Assembly (NCBI GenBank): GCA_014728745.1
Contig: WJLC01000061.1
Span: forward strand, 1-9,309
Direction of reading: 5' to 3'
Length of the DNA stretch: 9,309 bases
Origin: Candidatus Pacearchaeota archaeon
GTDB lineage: Archaea; Nanobdellota; Nanobdellia; Pacearchaeales; GW2011-AR1
A model generated the notes under the pieces. The model was given only the letters and a program-made list of their open reading frames with translations, was not told where the DNA came from and searched no databases. Below are positions 1 to 5,530 of the stretch, in pieces; the stretch's first letter is position 1, and each line of letters starts with the position of its first letter. Position numbers and translations under genes: made by a program.

Positions 1-217
1 CTATTGGGTCTACATCTATTTTCTCTCCATCAACCTCAATAGTCTCTCTGACTTTTTTTAATTCAAAACTATCTTTAATAACCTCAGGATGCCATTTGAG
101 ATAGTGAATAACAGGATAAATGTCTTTAGGAGATGTAACATTAAATCTGGCATGACCAAAATCTTGATCAATCCTTATGTGTCTTCCATTATCTGAAAAT
201 ATTCTTGAATCTGCCAT
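1..217 (-). CDS. N-terminal fragment of an unknown protein, cut by the window edge
   Basis: An open frame runs on the minus strand from ATG at 217 to the window edge, giving 72 codons (MADSRIFSDNGRHIRI at the start) with no stop. The visible part is soluble and mixed in charge, with no signal peptide or membrane segment. A polar start is followed by a stretch rich in aromatic and His residues (IYPVIHYLKWHPEVI) and then a charged beta-like segment (VRETIEVDGEKIDVDP). No family is recognised. There is no Shine-Dalgarno before the ATG. An AT-rich TATA-like element (TTTTAAAA, about 241-254) lies about 30 bases upstream, which fits a short or absent leader and supports this start. The gene is probably transcribed separately from the 161-residue gene behind it, since 128 bases and its own promoter separate them. 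The function is unknown and the C-terminus lies outside the window. Confidence 0.65.
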   Translation of the reverse strand, partial: MADSRIFSDNGRHIRIDQDFGHARFNVTSPKDIYPVIHYLKWHPEVIKDSFELKKVRETIEVDGEKIDVDPI

Positions 218-240
218 TTTGCATATTTTGCTTCTTAGCT

Positions 241-254
241 TTTTTTAAAATTTT
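241..254 (-). promoter_or_regulatory. Candidate TATA box for the gene fragment at 217
   Basis: The minus strand reads AAAATTTTAAAAAA here, centred about 30 bases before the ATG at 217. A second candidate (ACTTTAAAAG, 261-270) lies about 48 bases upstream. The region is so AT-rich that the choice between them is uncertain. Confidence 0.35.
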
Positions 255-345
255 CTTACTCTTTTAAAGTTTACTGATAATGCCTACTAAATTTTAGAGA
301 AACCTTAATTTTTAATAAATCCTATAATCCTTAAGAAATTTAATC

Positions 346-831
346 TTAGTTTAGGGAAGGCCTTAAATGCTTTCTGTATGTGTCATCTGGAAATTTAAAC
401 CAATCAGTGTTTTCCCAAAATTCTTTGGCCTGAGATTTTGTTCTCATCTCAGTAAGCCCCATTCCCCGAGTAATATGTTCAAGACAAGATAAAAAGTCAT
501 ATTGCTTATCTATGGCCTGCCCATTAAATTTCCCACTTATATTTTCTAATCTATTTAAGTCTCGAAAATAATCAAAATTCACAAAAGATTCATTATTATC
601 TGGACCTTTGATTTGAATCTGCACAAAAAGATAATCCCTGAATTTTTCCTTATCAAAAAGTATGGTTCCATTAACATCATATTTGAAATTTCTTAAGGAA
701 AAATTAGAATTAGATGACCCTAAAGATCCAGGCAAATCCCCAATATCTTCATAAGATCTTAAGCTTTTTTTAAGTATATTGAATGCTTTATCATAGGCAA
801 CAGGAATAATCTTGTCTTTTTGCTGTTTCAT
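346..831 (-). CDS. Unknown 161-residue soluble protein
   Basis: A complete ORF of 161 residues runs from ATG at 831 to TAA at 346. The protein is soluble, basic at the N-terminus (MKQQKDKIIP) and has no signal peptide or transmembrane helix. The middle has beta-strand-like patches (FKYDVNGTILFDKEKF, YLFVQIQIKGP) followed by an aromatic-rich helical end (EFWENTDWFKFPDDTYRKH). There is a single Cys, in the DFLSCLEHI segment. No family is recognised. The gene is divergent from the three-gene plus-strand operon beginning at 1000 and shares its promoter region; both TATA boxes are preceded by GTAAGG, so joint control is possible. There is no Shine-Dalgarno. A TATA-like element lies 20-30 bases before the ATG and a more canonical one about 60 bases before it. 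Codon use resembles the neighbouring genes. It is a real gene of unknown role. Confidence 0.8.
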   Translation of the reverse strand: MKQQKDKIIPVAYDKAFNILKKSLRSYEDIGDLPGSLGSSNSNFSLRNFKYDVNGTILFDKEKFRDYLFVQIQIKGPDNNESFVNFDYFRDLNRLENISGKFNGQAIDKQYDFLSCLEHITRGMGLTEMRTKSQAKEFWENTDWFKFPDDTYRKHLRPSLN

Positions 832-845
832 TTTGTTTCAAGTGT

Positions 846-862
846 TAATTATATAGTTTAAT
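846..862 (-). promoter_or_regulatory. Proximal AT-rich TATA-like element before the 161-residue gene
   Basis: The minus strand reads TTAAACTATATAATTAA, centred about 23 bases before the ATG at 831. That spacing would give a leaderless transcript. It competes with the better TATA match at 889-898, which would give a leader of roughly 35-40 bases. Confidence 0.3.
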
Positions 863-888
863 TTCTTAGATATTTTAACATACAGGGA

Positions 889-905
889 AATATATAAAGC
901 CTTAC
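889..905 (-). promoter_or_regulatory. GTAAGG plus TATA box facing the 161-residue gene
   Basis: The minus strand reads GTAAGGCTTTATATATT. TTTATATA is a canonical archaeal TATA box, and GTAAGG sits where the BRE lies. The same GTAAGG-TTTATA arrangement faces the other way at 958-969, making the two divergent promoters near-mirror images about 50 bases apart. Confidence 0.55.
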
Positions 906-957
906 AAAACCCAAACAACCATTGTTTTATGGTGTATCTCACCAGTAGTAACAAATA

Positions 958-971
958 GTAAGGTTTATAAG
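958..971 (+). promoter_or_regulatory. GTAAGG plus TATA box for the three-gene operon
   Basis: GTAAGGTTTATAAG lies about 33 bases (box centre) before the ATG at 1000. With the usual archaeal spacing of about 26 bases from box to start site, transcription would begin roughly six bases before the ATG, so the first gene is nearly leaderless. No Shine-Dalgarno is present. Confidence 0.65.
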
Positions 972-985
972 GAAAAAGACCTTAT
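967..985 (+). promoter_or_regulatory. Inverted repeat ATAAGG-7-CCTTAT over the TATA box and start site
   Basis: ATAAGG (967-972) and CCTTAT (980-985) form a perfect 6-base inverted repeat with a 7-base spacer. The left arm overlaps the end of the TATA box, and the whole lies between the box and the predicted start site. ACCTTA (979-984) can equally pair with TAAGGT at 959-964. The position suits a repressor operator, but a 6-base arm in AT-rich DNA could be chance. Confidence 0.35.
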
Positions 986-999
986 GTAAAATATAGAAA

Positions 1000-1554
1000 A
1001 TGACAGAAATAAAAAATTTAACAAGTAGAAAAATACCTAAAGAAATAGCTTTACCAGCTAGGCCTAGGATTAAGTACAGAACAGCAGGTTCAGATATTGA
1101 TATAAATGTATCTGTTGATTATGCAGTATTAACTGATAGAGATATTGAAAATTACATTGAAAGAGGAGATTATAATGCAGATGAAAACATTATAGACAAC
1201 GAATATCTTGATAATTACACTTTTTTAAAAGATGAAATAAATCTTCCTAAAACAATCTCAAAAAATGCTTATCCTTTAAAAGAAAGAAACAAAGACCTAG
1301 AAAGAAATATTGAAGATCCTACTGATGAATCTTTTCAAAAAGGGCTTGAAAAGCAAAAATCTAGAAAAACTAATAGGTCTTACTGGGAACCTGTAGCTTT
1401 TGTTTATGGGGCAAAAAGAGCTTCTAAAACAAAAGGCAAATGGGTATCTAACGAGAATGTAGTTTACCAAGAACCTAAGACTAATGATAGAAATTCTAAT
1501 ATTAAATATAAAAATAAAAGCCTTTTTCAAAAACTGATTTCATGGGCTTTTTAA
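1000..1554 (+). CDS. Unknown 184-residue charged protein, first gene of the plus-strand operon
   Basis: An ORF of 184 residues runs from ATG at 1000 to TAA at 1554. The protein is highly charged and probably partly disordered. It begins with a basic Pro-rich segment (RKIPKEIALPARPRIKYR), continues with an acidic Asp/Asn/Tyr-rich middle (about residues 50-75) and then a Lys/Arg/Glu-rich linker. The C-terminal twelve residues (KSLFQKLISWAF) are hydrophobic and aromatic and could form a short amphipathic or membrane-touching helix. There is no signal peptide. No family is recognised. The start is supported by a TATA box at 964-971 and the absence of any closer Shine-Dalgarno, so the mRNA is nearly leaderless. 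The next gene begins 15 bases after the stop, so the two are almost certainly cotranscribed. The role is unknown; an adaptor or binding protein for the two helical proteins downstream is only a guess. Confidence 0.8.
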   Translation: MTEIKNLTSRKIPKEIALPARPRIKYRTAGSDIDINVSVDYAVLTDRDIENYIERGDYNADENIIDNEYLDNYTFLKDEINLPKTISKNAYPLKERNKDLERNIEDPTDESFQKGLEKQKSRKTNRSYWEPVAFVYGAKRASKTKGKWVSNENVVYQEPKTNDRNSNIKYKNKSLFQKLISWAF

Positions 1555-1555
1555 T

Positions 1556-1560
1556 AGAGG
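1556..1560 (+). promoter_or_regulatory. Weak Shine-Dalgarno AGAGG for the second operon gene
   Basis: AGAGG lies nine bases before the ATG at 1570. It supports internal translation initiation within an operon, in contrast to the leaderless first gene. Confidence 0.5.
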
Positions 1561-1569
1561 ATAAACAAA

Positions 1570-2715
1570 ATGGGATTAATTAAAAAATTATTAGGGATAA
1601 GCTCTGAAGAATCTGAAAAAGAAAATATTCAATCAAGAAGAGTTGAAAATAAGAGAAAATTAGAGCAATTTTTAAAAAAAACAGGAAGAAAACACAATAA
1701 TACTTATTTAGAAGATTTAGAAGATCCTAAAGATTATGATAAGATGATAAATTATGCAGGAAAAAAGGCATATGATATTTTGGAAAAACAATACCCTCAA
1801 TATCAAAAAATAGCAGAAAAAGATGCCCCAAAAGTTTTAGAGAAAAAACAAGAAAGAGATAACAAGATATGCGAACTAGCATCAAATTTTATTGATTTTA
1901 TTAACCTTGAGATAGAGCATGGTATTCATAACTTAGAATATGGTATAATTGATAGGCAATCTCCAGTGTATAATCCTCAAAATCCTGGGAAATATGGTGA
2001 TCAGGCAATGAATAGAATTATATCAAAGTTTAATCTTCCTCTTGGATTTGGAATAGAAAATATTCAAAAAATGAAGAATGTAAGTCTAGAGCAAGCCTCT
2101 GGTGAAGTAGAAAATTGCTTAGAAGGTTTTGTAGGCTATGTTACTTTTTCTGGAATTGCAGAAGACATTGCAAACACTGAAAGGCAAATAGAAGCATTAG
2201 ATCATTTTAGAACAGGGATATGCAGAAAAGTAAGAGAATTTATTGATAATGAAAAAGATATTATGCAAGCACATTATGATACAAGAAAAGAAGGGAATCT
2301 TTCTAAAGAAACAAGGAAAGCTTTTGATGATTACAAAAGAAAAGTAAACAAGATTATTTTAGAATACACTCAGAAGGTTAATGATTTAAAGGCATTAGGG
2401 ATTAATGAAGAAGCAAATATTAATGGAATTAAAGAGTATGTTCAAAAATTAATTAATTTTGTTTCAGAAAGAGGGGAATACACATTAGAAACTTCTAAAG
2501 ATTATGAAACAAAAATTCCTGAAGGAACCTCTTCTGACCCTGGTTTTGATAGGTTTAGAGAGACCAAGCTCATTAAGATGGGAAAAGTAGACCCAAGGCA
2601 GACAGAGACAAAGGAAATGAGTTTTGAGGAGTTTACTAAGAAGCACAAAACAAAAAAGAAAGATAATCAGGATACGAGTGTTTTTTGGAAAAATAACAAT
2701 CAGGAGAACCAATAA
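1570..2715 (+). CDS. Unknown 381-residue helical protein, second operon gene
   Basis: An ORF of 381 residues runs from ATG at 1570 to TAA at 2713-2715. It starts with a short amphipathic segment (MGLIKKLLGISS), followed by a Glu/Lys/Arg-rich, probably coiled-coil stretch (about 15-50). A mostly alpha-helical body follows to about residue 300, containing one more hydrophobic island (CLEGFVGYVTFSGIAEDIA). The C-terminal 60-80 residues are polar and probably disordered, ending with VFWKNNNQENQ. No signal peptide or real transmembrane helix is present, and no catalytic motif or known family is recognised. An AGAGG Shine-Dalgarno precedes the start. The stop overlaps the next start by one base (TAATG), which indicates translational coupling and suggests the two proteins are made in matched amounts, perhaps as partners. 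A scaffold or assembly role would fit the helical composition, but this is inference. Confidence 0.85.
   Translation: MGLIKKLLGISSEESEKENIQSRRVENKRKLEQFLKKTGRKHNNTYLEDLEDPKDYDKMINYAGKKAYDILEKQYPQYQKIAEKDAPKVLEKKQERDNKICELASNFIDFINLEIEHGIHNLEYGIIDRQSPVYNPQNPGKYGDQAMNRIISKFNLPLGFGIENIQKMKNVSLEQASGEVENCLEGFVGYVTFSGIAEDIANTERQIEALDHFRTGICRKVREFIDNEKDIMQAHYDTRKEGNLSKETRKAFDDYKRKVNKIILEYTQKVNDLKALGINEEANINGIKEYVQKLINFVSERGEYTLETSKDYETKIPEGTSSDPGFDRFRETKLIKMGKVDPRQTETKEMSFEEFTKKHKTKKKDNQDTSVFWKNNNQENQ
2702..2706 (+). promoter_or_regulatory. Shine-Dalgarno AGGAG for the third operon gene
   Basis: AGGAG lies eight bases before the ATG at 2715, inside the last codons of the preceding gene. It decides this start and supports coupled translation through the TAATG overlap. 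Confidence 0.6.
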
Positions 2716-3341
2716 TGAAATATCACAAACAAGATTCAGTTTTTTTCAAATTAAAAGACTTGAGAGAGCAAGGAAAAAGTTTTATGAATTTGGCAAAAGA
2801 TCCAGACAGCGAAAGATTTAGCTTAGAGATTGAAGATGCATTTGAAAAAAACGGATATCAATTATCTGATTCTAAAAAGGAATTAGCACTTGATTGGTTC
2901 CTTGCAGAATACATCTGCTCAACTAGGAATTTCAACAGATTTTATAATTTTATAGAAAACCTTGAAGAGGAGTCAGGCATATATGATTTTGAATCAGATT
3001 TAAGAAATTGTCATGAAATGTTTAATAGGGCTTTCAAAAGCGTAGAGAGATGCCATAGAGTTTGCCAAGAGCCATATAATATTTTGCTAAGCAGACCAAG
3101 AAAATTGGTTGAAGATGAATTAAAGCAAATGAAGAAAAAGGTTTATTTTGCAACAGAATTTCCAAACACTTTCTCAAAAATAAAAAGAGAAAATAGAAGA
3201 AAAAATGATGCCATTAAATCTGAAAGGTTTGAATTAGCTTCTATTTTAACAAGAAGAATCAACAAAATTTCTGATAATAATTTAGATTACCAAAAAGACA
3301 TAGAAAATGTCTATAAAGGAGATAGAAGATTCTGGAAATAA
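2715..3341 (+). CDS. Unknown 208-residue helical protein with a UVR-like C-terminal motif
   Basis: An ORF of 208 residues runs from ATG at 2715, overlapping the previous stop by one base, to TAA at 3341. The protein is soluble and almost entirely helical by composition. Residues 166-185 read AIKSERFELASILTRRINKI. This follows the UVR motif pattern of UvrB/UvrC-type helical hairpins (A-x5-F-E-x-A-x2-L-x3-I), which usually mediate protein-protein contact. Three Cys lie in one helix-rich stretch (C99, C113, C117), and a fourth is at about C68. The last residues are RRFWK. No enzymatic motif is visible, and it is not a UvrB or UvrC homologue over its length. Tight coupling to the 381-residue gene suggests the two products act together. 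The UVR resemblance is read by eye from a short motif and may be convergent coiled-coil sequence. Confidence 0.82.
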   Translation: MKYHKQDSVFFKLKDLREQGKSFMNLAKDPDSERFSLEIEDAFEKNGYQLSDSKKELALDWFLAEYICSTRNFNRFYNFIENLEEESGIYDFESDLRNCHEMFNRAFKSVERCHRVCQEPYNILLSRPRKLVEDELKQMKKKVYFATEFPNTFSKIKRENRRKNDAIKSERFELASILTRRINKISDNNLDYQKDIENVYKGDRRFWK

Positions 3342-3362
3342 AAATAAAAAATAAAAAAAAAT
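3340..3362 (-). terminator. T-rich terminator of the pilin gene
   Basis: Read on the minus strand, the sequence just after the pilin stop is nearly all T (TTTTTTTT-A-TTTTTT-A-TTTTT blocks), the usual archaeal termination signal. On the plus strand the same tract is A-rich, so it would not be expected to stop the convergent operon ending at 3341. Confidence 0.55.
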
Positions 3363-3797
3363 TTAAGGATAACTAGTTATTTGACTGCACCAATATTTTG
3401 TTTCGTCATCCTTTTCAACATAAATTCTTACATCTGCTCCTGTTGCATTTAAATCTGTTGGAATATTTACTATTTTTGAAGCAGCAATATTACCTTCTTC
3501 AACATATTCTTCATCACTAGCAGTCTCATTCATAAGAGTTATTCCAACGCCATCTATAGGATCACTTTTAGAACCAAGTGCCCTCTTGAGCTCAATTGTG
3601 CACTCTCCAGCTTCACAAGAAAGCCTTTCAACATTAAGATTAATACCAATACATCTCTGGCTGTAATCTAACTCTTCGCTTTCTCCTTCAACAATATTCA
3701 TGACAACTGCCCATACAATTCCAATAGCAATGATTACTAAACCTATCATTATTACTGTTGTTACAATTGCAGACATAGCTTTTTTATTGCTTAGCAT
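3363..3797 (-). CDS. Archaeal type IV pilin-like protein with class III signal peptide
   Basis: A 144-residue protein in which the signal is plain. The short basic leader MLSNKKA ends at a likely prepilin-peptidase (PibD/FlaK type) site between A7 and M8. A 25-residue hydrophobic helix follows (about 10-36, SAIVTTVIMIGLVIIAIGIVWAVVMNIV), which is the archaeal pilin/archaellin N-terminal domain that packs into the filament core. The outside domain (37-144) is acidic and beta-like. It has four Cys (C49, C61, C66, C137), enough for two disulfides, and two N-glycosylation sequons (N90-E-T and N117-A-T). Such proteins form surface filaments or act as minor pilins. No assembly ATPase, platform protein or peptidase lies in the window, so the machinery is encoded elsewhere. 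It is the only gene here with a near-perfect Shine-Dalgarno (GGAGGT). The Cys-rich small head favours a minor or adhesive pilin over a major archaellin, but this is inferred. Confidence 0.88.
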   Translation of the reverse strand: MLSNKKAMSAIVTTVIMIGLVIIAIGIVWAVVMNIVEGESEELDYSQRCIGINLNVERLSCEAGECTIELKRALGSKSDPIDGVGITLMNETASDEEYVEEGNIAASKIVNIPTDLNATGADVRIYVEKDDETKYWCSQITSYP

Positions 3798-3804
3798 AAA
3801 ATTT

Positions 3805-3810
3805 ACCTCC
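3805..3810 (-). promoter_or_regulatory. Strong Shine-Dalgarno GGAGGT for the pilin gene
   Basis: The minus strand reads GGAGGT seven bases before the ATG at 3797, ideal spacing and the best match to the anti-Shine-Dalgarno in the window. It fixes the start and predicts high translation of the pilin from a transcript with a real leader. Confidence 0.8.
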
Positions 3811-3848
3811 TTTTACCTTAAGTTTAATATTGATAATAGGAATATTTC

Positions 3849-3862
3849 TTATTTAAATTTAA
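3849..3862 (-). promoter_or_regulatory. Candidate TATA box for the pilin gene
   Basis: The minus strand contains AAATTTAAATAAGA about 55-60 bases before the pilin ATG. It would give a leader of roughly 30 bases, long enough to hold the GGAGGT site. The pilin therefore probably has its own promoter, although the GluRS gene upstream ends only 109 bases away. Confidence 0.45.
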
Positions 3863-3906
3863 TTATTCTGTAATTCCTGTAGTTTAGATTTATAGCTTAA
3901 ATTTTT

Positions 3907-5172
3907 TTATTCGTTGAATTCATCTAATTTCTTAAAAAAATCTTTTTTATCAATAACCTTATCAACCTCACTTAATCCAATATGCTCTGCCATTTTCCAA
4001 AAAGCCTCTGGCTTGTATCCTCTTTTCTTAAGTGAAGCTATTGTAGGCAGTTTAGAATCATCCCATCCAGAGTATTTCCCTGATTTAATTTCCTTTCTGA
4101 ATTTTGTAGTTGAAAGTTCCATTCCTTTAAAATGATATCTTCCTAAAAACGCAGTCCAAGGATATCTTTTTCCAAGAACCTTAAAAACCATTTCTTGCCT
4201 TTTTGCATTGTCTCTGTGATCTTTGCCACGTATGATGTGAGTCATCCCCATTTCAATATCATCAACACTTACTGCAAGATTCATCAATGGCCAGACCTTG
4301 TACTTATTTTTTTGCCTTGGATGTTCTTGTAGGTTTATTCTTGCAAGAGGAAAATCTCTCATAGCAGGGTTTTTGTGAGACATGCCTCCAGAAGTATTAG
4401 GAGTTTTAAACCTTAAAACAGCCTCTCCTGGCTTAAGACCTCCATCACTAATTTCCGCAAGCATCTCATCCCATTTTTGCTTGTTTTTCTTAATGCTATC
4501 ATCTCTGCAAGGACAGTCTTTTTTCTGCTTAACGCATTTTCTAAAGTCCTCAGCAGAACAAGTGCAAACATAAGCATTTCCAGAATCAATTAGTTTTCTG
4601 GCATAATCATAATATATTTCCATTCTATCTGACTGAACGAATATCTTGGCTTTTTTCTCAAAAAGAAATTCAGCATCTTTTTTAATCAGCTCATAAGCTT
4701 TTTCATAAGTATTTTCAGGATTAGTATCTTCAATTCTAACAATCATCTTTCCCCCATACTTTTTAACATAATTGTAACTAAAAGAACCGTTTATCCCATG
4801 CATTACATGAAGTGCCCCAGATGCAGAAGGAGCAAGCCTCATTACAACACCTTGCTTGTGAACATCAGGTAAATCACGCAACCCTTCTTTCTCTTCTCTC
4901 TCACTTATGAAATCCTTTAGTTTTTCATATTCTTTTTCCTGTTCTTTCAAGGAAAGGTTGTTAATCTCATTAACAATGTTAGAAATCTTTTTTCCATATT
5001 CTTTCATATCTTTTTTTTCTAAACCCTCATTAAACAATGCAGAAACAATACTTCCTTGTTTAGCTTTTCCATCATAAGCAATTGCATTCTTCAGAGCATA
5101 TCCTTTTATTTTCTTGTCAAGATTTTTAATTTTTTTACCTTTTTTTGAAGTTGCTGAGTTCTTGCTTTTCAT
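3907..5172 (-). CDS. gltX: Glutamyl-tRNA synthetase, catalytic domain only, with altered HIGH motif
   Basis: Class I synthetases of this family attach glutamate to tRNA in the cytosol. The 421-residue protein has the archaeal GluRS N-terminal region (about 20-105, with YALKNAIAYDGKAKQGS), then the Rossmann catalytic core. Visible marks are R112-L-A-P, RIEDTNPEN (146-154), a CxC plus CPC zinc-knuckle set (C203, C205, C220, C222), HPRQ-NKYKVWPL (284-296), DDIEMGMTHIIRGKDH (304-319) and the KMSKS loop as LSTTK (353-357), followed by GWDDSKLPT. Two features are odd. The HIGH motif is H122-V-M-H, with APSASG before it. The protein also ends at FFKKLDEFNE, where family members continue for about 140-150 residues as the beta-barrel anticodon-binding domain. 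The 109 bases after the stop hold only the pilin promoter, so the missing part is not downstream. It may be a split or minimal GluRS, or a paralogue with another substrate. The ATG is supported by a TATA box 27 bases upstream. Confidence 0.85.
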   Translation of the reverse strand: MKSKNSATSKKGKKIKNLDKKIKGYALKNAIAYDGKAKQGSIVSALFNEGLEKKDMKEYGKKISNIVNEINNLSLKEQEKEYEKLKDFISEREEKEGLRDLPDVHKQGVVMRLAPSASGALHVMHGINGSFSYNYVKKYGGKMIVRIEDTNPENTYEKAYELIKKDAEFLFEKKAKIFVQSDRMEIYYDYARKLIDSGNAYVCTCSAEDFRKCVKQKKDCPCRDDSIKKNKQKWDEMLAEISDGGLKPGEAVLRFKTPNTSGGMSHKNPAMRDFPLARINLQEHPRQKNKYKVWPLMNLAVSVDDIEMGMTHIIRGKDHRDNAKRQEMVFKVLGKRYPWTAFLGRYHFKGMELSTTKFRKEIKSGKYSGWDDSKLPTIASLKKRGYKPEAFWKMAEHIGLSEVDKVIDKKDFFKKLDEFNE

Positions 5173-5192
5173 AGGAGTAATTAGATTTTTGC

Positions 5193-5206
5193 GTTAATAA
5201 ATTATT
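5193..5206 (-). promoter_or_regulatory. TATA box for the GluRS gene
   Basis: The minus strand reads AATAATTTATTAAC, centred about 27 bases before the ATG at 5172, with no Shine-Dalgarno. This predicts a leaderless GluRS mRNA, although the gene sits only 37 bases behind the Cys-rich gene and could also be read through. Confidence 0.5.
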
Positions 5207-5209
5207 CCC

Positions 5210-5518
5210 TCAATCTTTCCAAAAATCTTCTAAAGGGTCTTTTGACATCATTTCTATACTAACCTCCATTGTCTTAAGCTCAAGGCCTTTAGGAAGCTTT
5301 CCAAACAAATTTTTTATCTGCTTTTTCATATAATAATCAGCCATTTTTCTAGGTCCTCCAAAGCTTCTGCCATCTAAGAAGTATGTGCCACATGAAACAC
5401 AATGATCTGCATAATAATCAACAGAGAGATTAAGGGACTTGCAATTACTTTTAACAATCACTCTGTTAATAGAACCTATATGAGAACAATATCCAAAACA
5501 ATCATCCTTGAATTGCAT
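5210..5518 (-). CDS. Unknown 102-residue protein with zinc-ribbon-like cysteines
   Basis: An ORF of 102 residues runs from ATG at 5518 to TGA at 5210. The first half is Cys/His-rich: C7-x3-C11-S-H13, C26, and H39-C40-x2-C43-G. The last is a knuckle typical of zinc ribbons and rubredoxin-like folds. Beta-strand-like stretches lie between (INRVIVKSNC, LNLSVDYYADHC). The second half is helical and basic (RKMADYYMKKQIKNLFGKL) and ends with EDFWKD. A single four-Cys metal site made from C7, C11, C40 and C43 is plausible; nothing identifies the partner or nucleic acid it may bind. No family is recognised. It lies between the poly-Ser gene (26 bases upstream) and GluRS (37 bases downstream), with its own TATA-like element at 5531-5545 overlapping the end of the gene before it. 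The small size and metal motif suggest a binding or regulatory protein, but this is inference. Confidence 0.78.
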   Translation of the reverse strand: MQFKDDCFGYCSHIGSINRVIVKSNCKSLNLSVDYYADHCVSCGTYFLDGRSFGGPRKMADYYMKKQIKNLFGKLPKGLELKTMEVSIEMMSKDPLEDFWKD

Positions 5519-5530
5519 TTTAAGAAATAA

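Noticed and set aside
832..999. tRNA or small RNA gene in the longest intergenic region
   Set aside because: No cloverleaf, T-arm consensus (GGTTCRAATC) or GC-rich stem is present; in an archaeal AT-rich genome structural RNAs should stand out as GC-rich.
1297..1530. Minus-strand open frame opposite the first operon gene
   Set aside because: It is antisense to a better-supported gene, has Phe/Ile/Arg-heavy shadow composition, and has no promoter or ribosome site.
2485..2821. Short open frames on both strands around the junction of the second and third operon genes
   Set aside because: They overlap the coupled genes in other frames. The composition is that expected for reading Lys/Glu-rich genes out of frame, and there are no start signals.
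3798..3906. Missing C-terminal GluRS domain as a frameshifted remnant downstream
   Set aside because: All three frames hit stops within a few codons, and the space holds the pilin TATA box and Shine-Dalgarno; it is too short for a 140-residue domain.
3914..4573. Two plus-strand open frames opposite the GluRS gene
   Set aside because: They are antisense to a gene with clear family motifs. They lack TATA boxes and Shine-Dalgarno sites and are low-complexity Ser/Pro/Leu/Phe shadows.
3907..5172. Annotation of the short synthetase as bacterial GluQ-RS
   Set aside because: It also lacks the anticodon domain, but this protein carries the archaeal GluRS N-terminal region and archaeal-style sequence around LSTTK and GWDD, and GluQ-RS acts on queuosine in bacteria. 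Only the architecture is similar.
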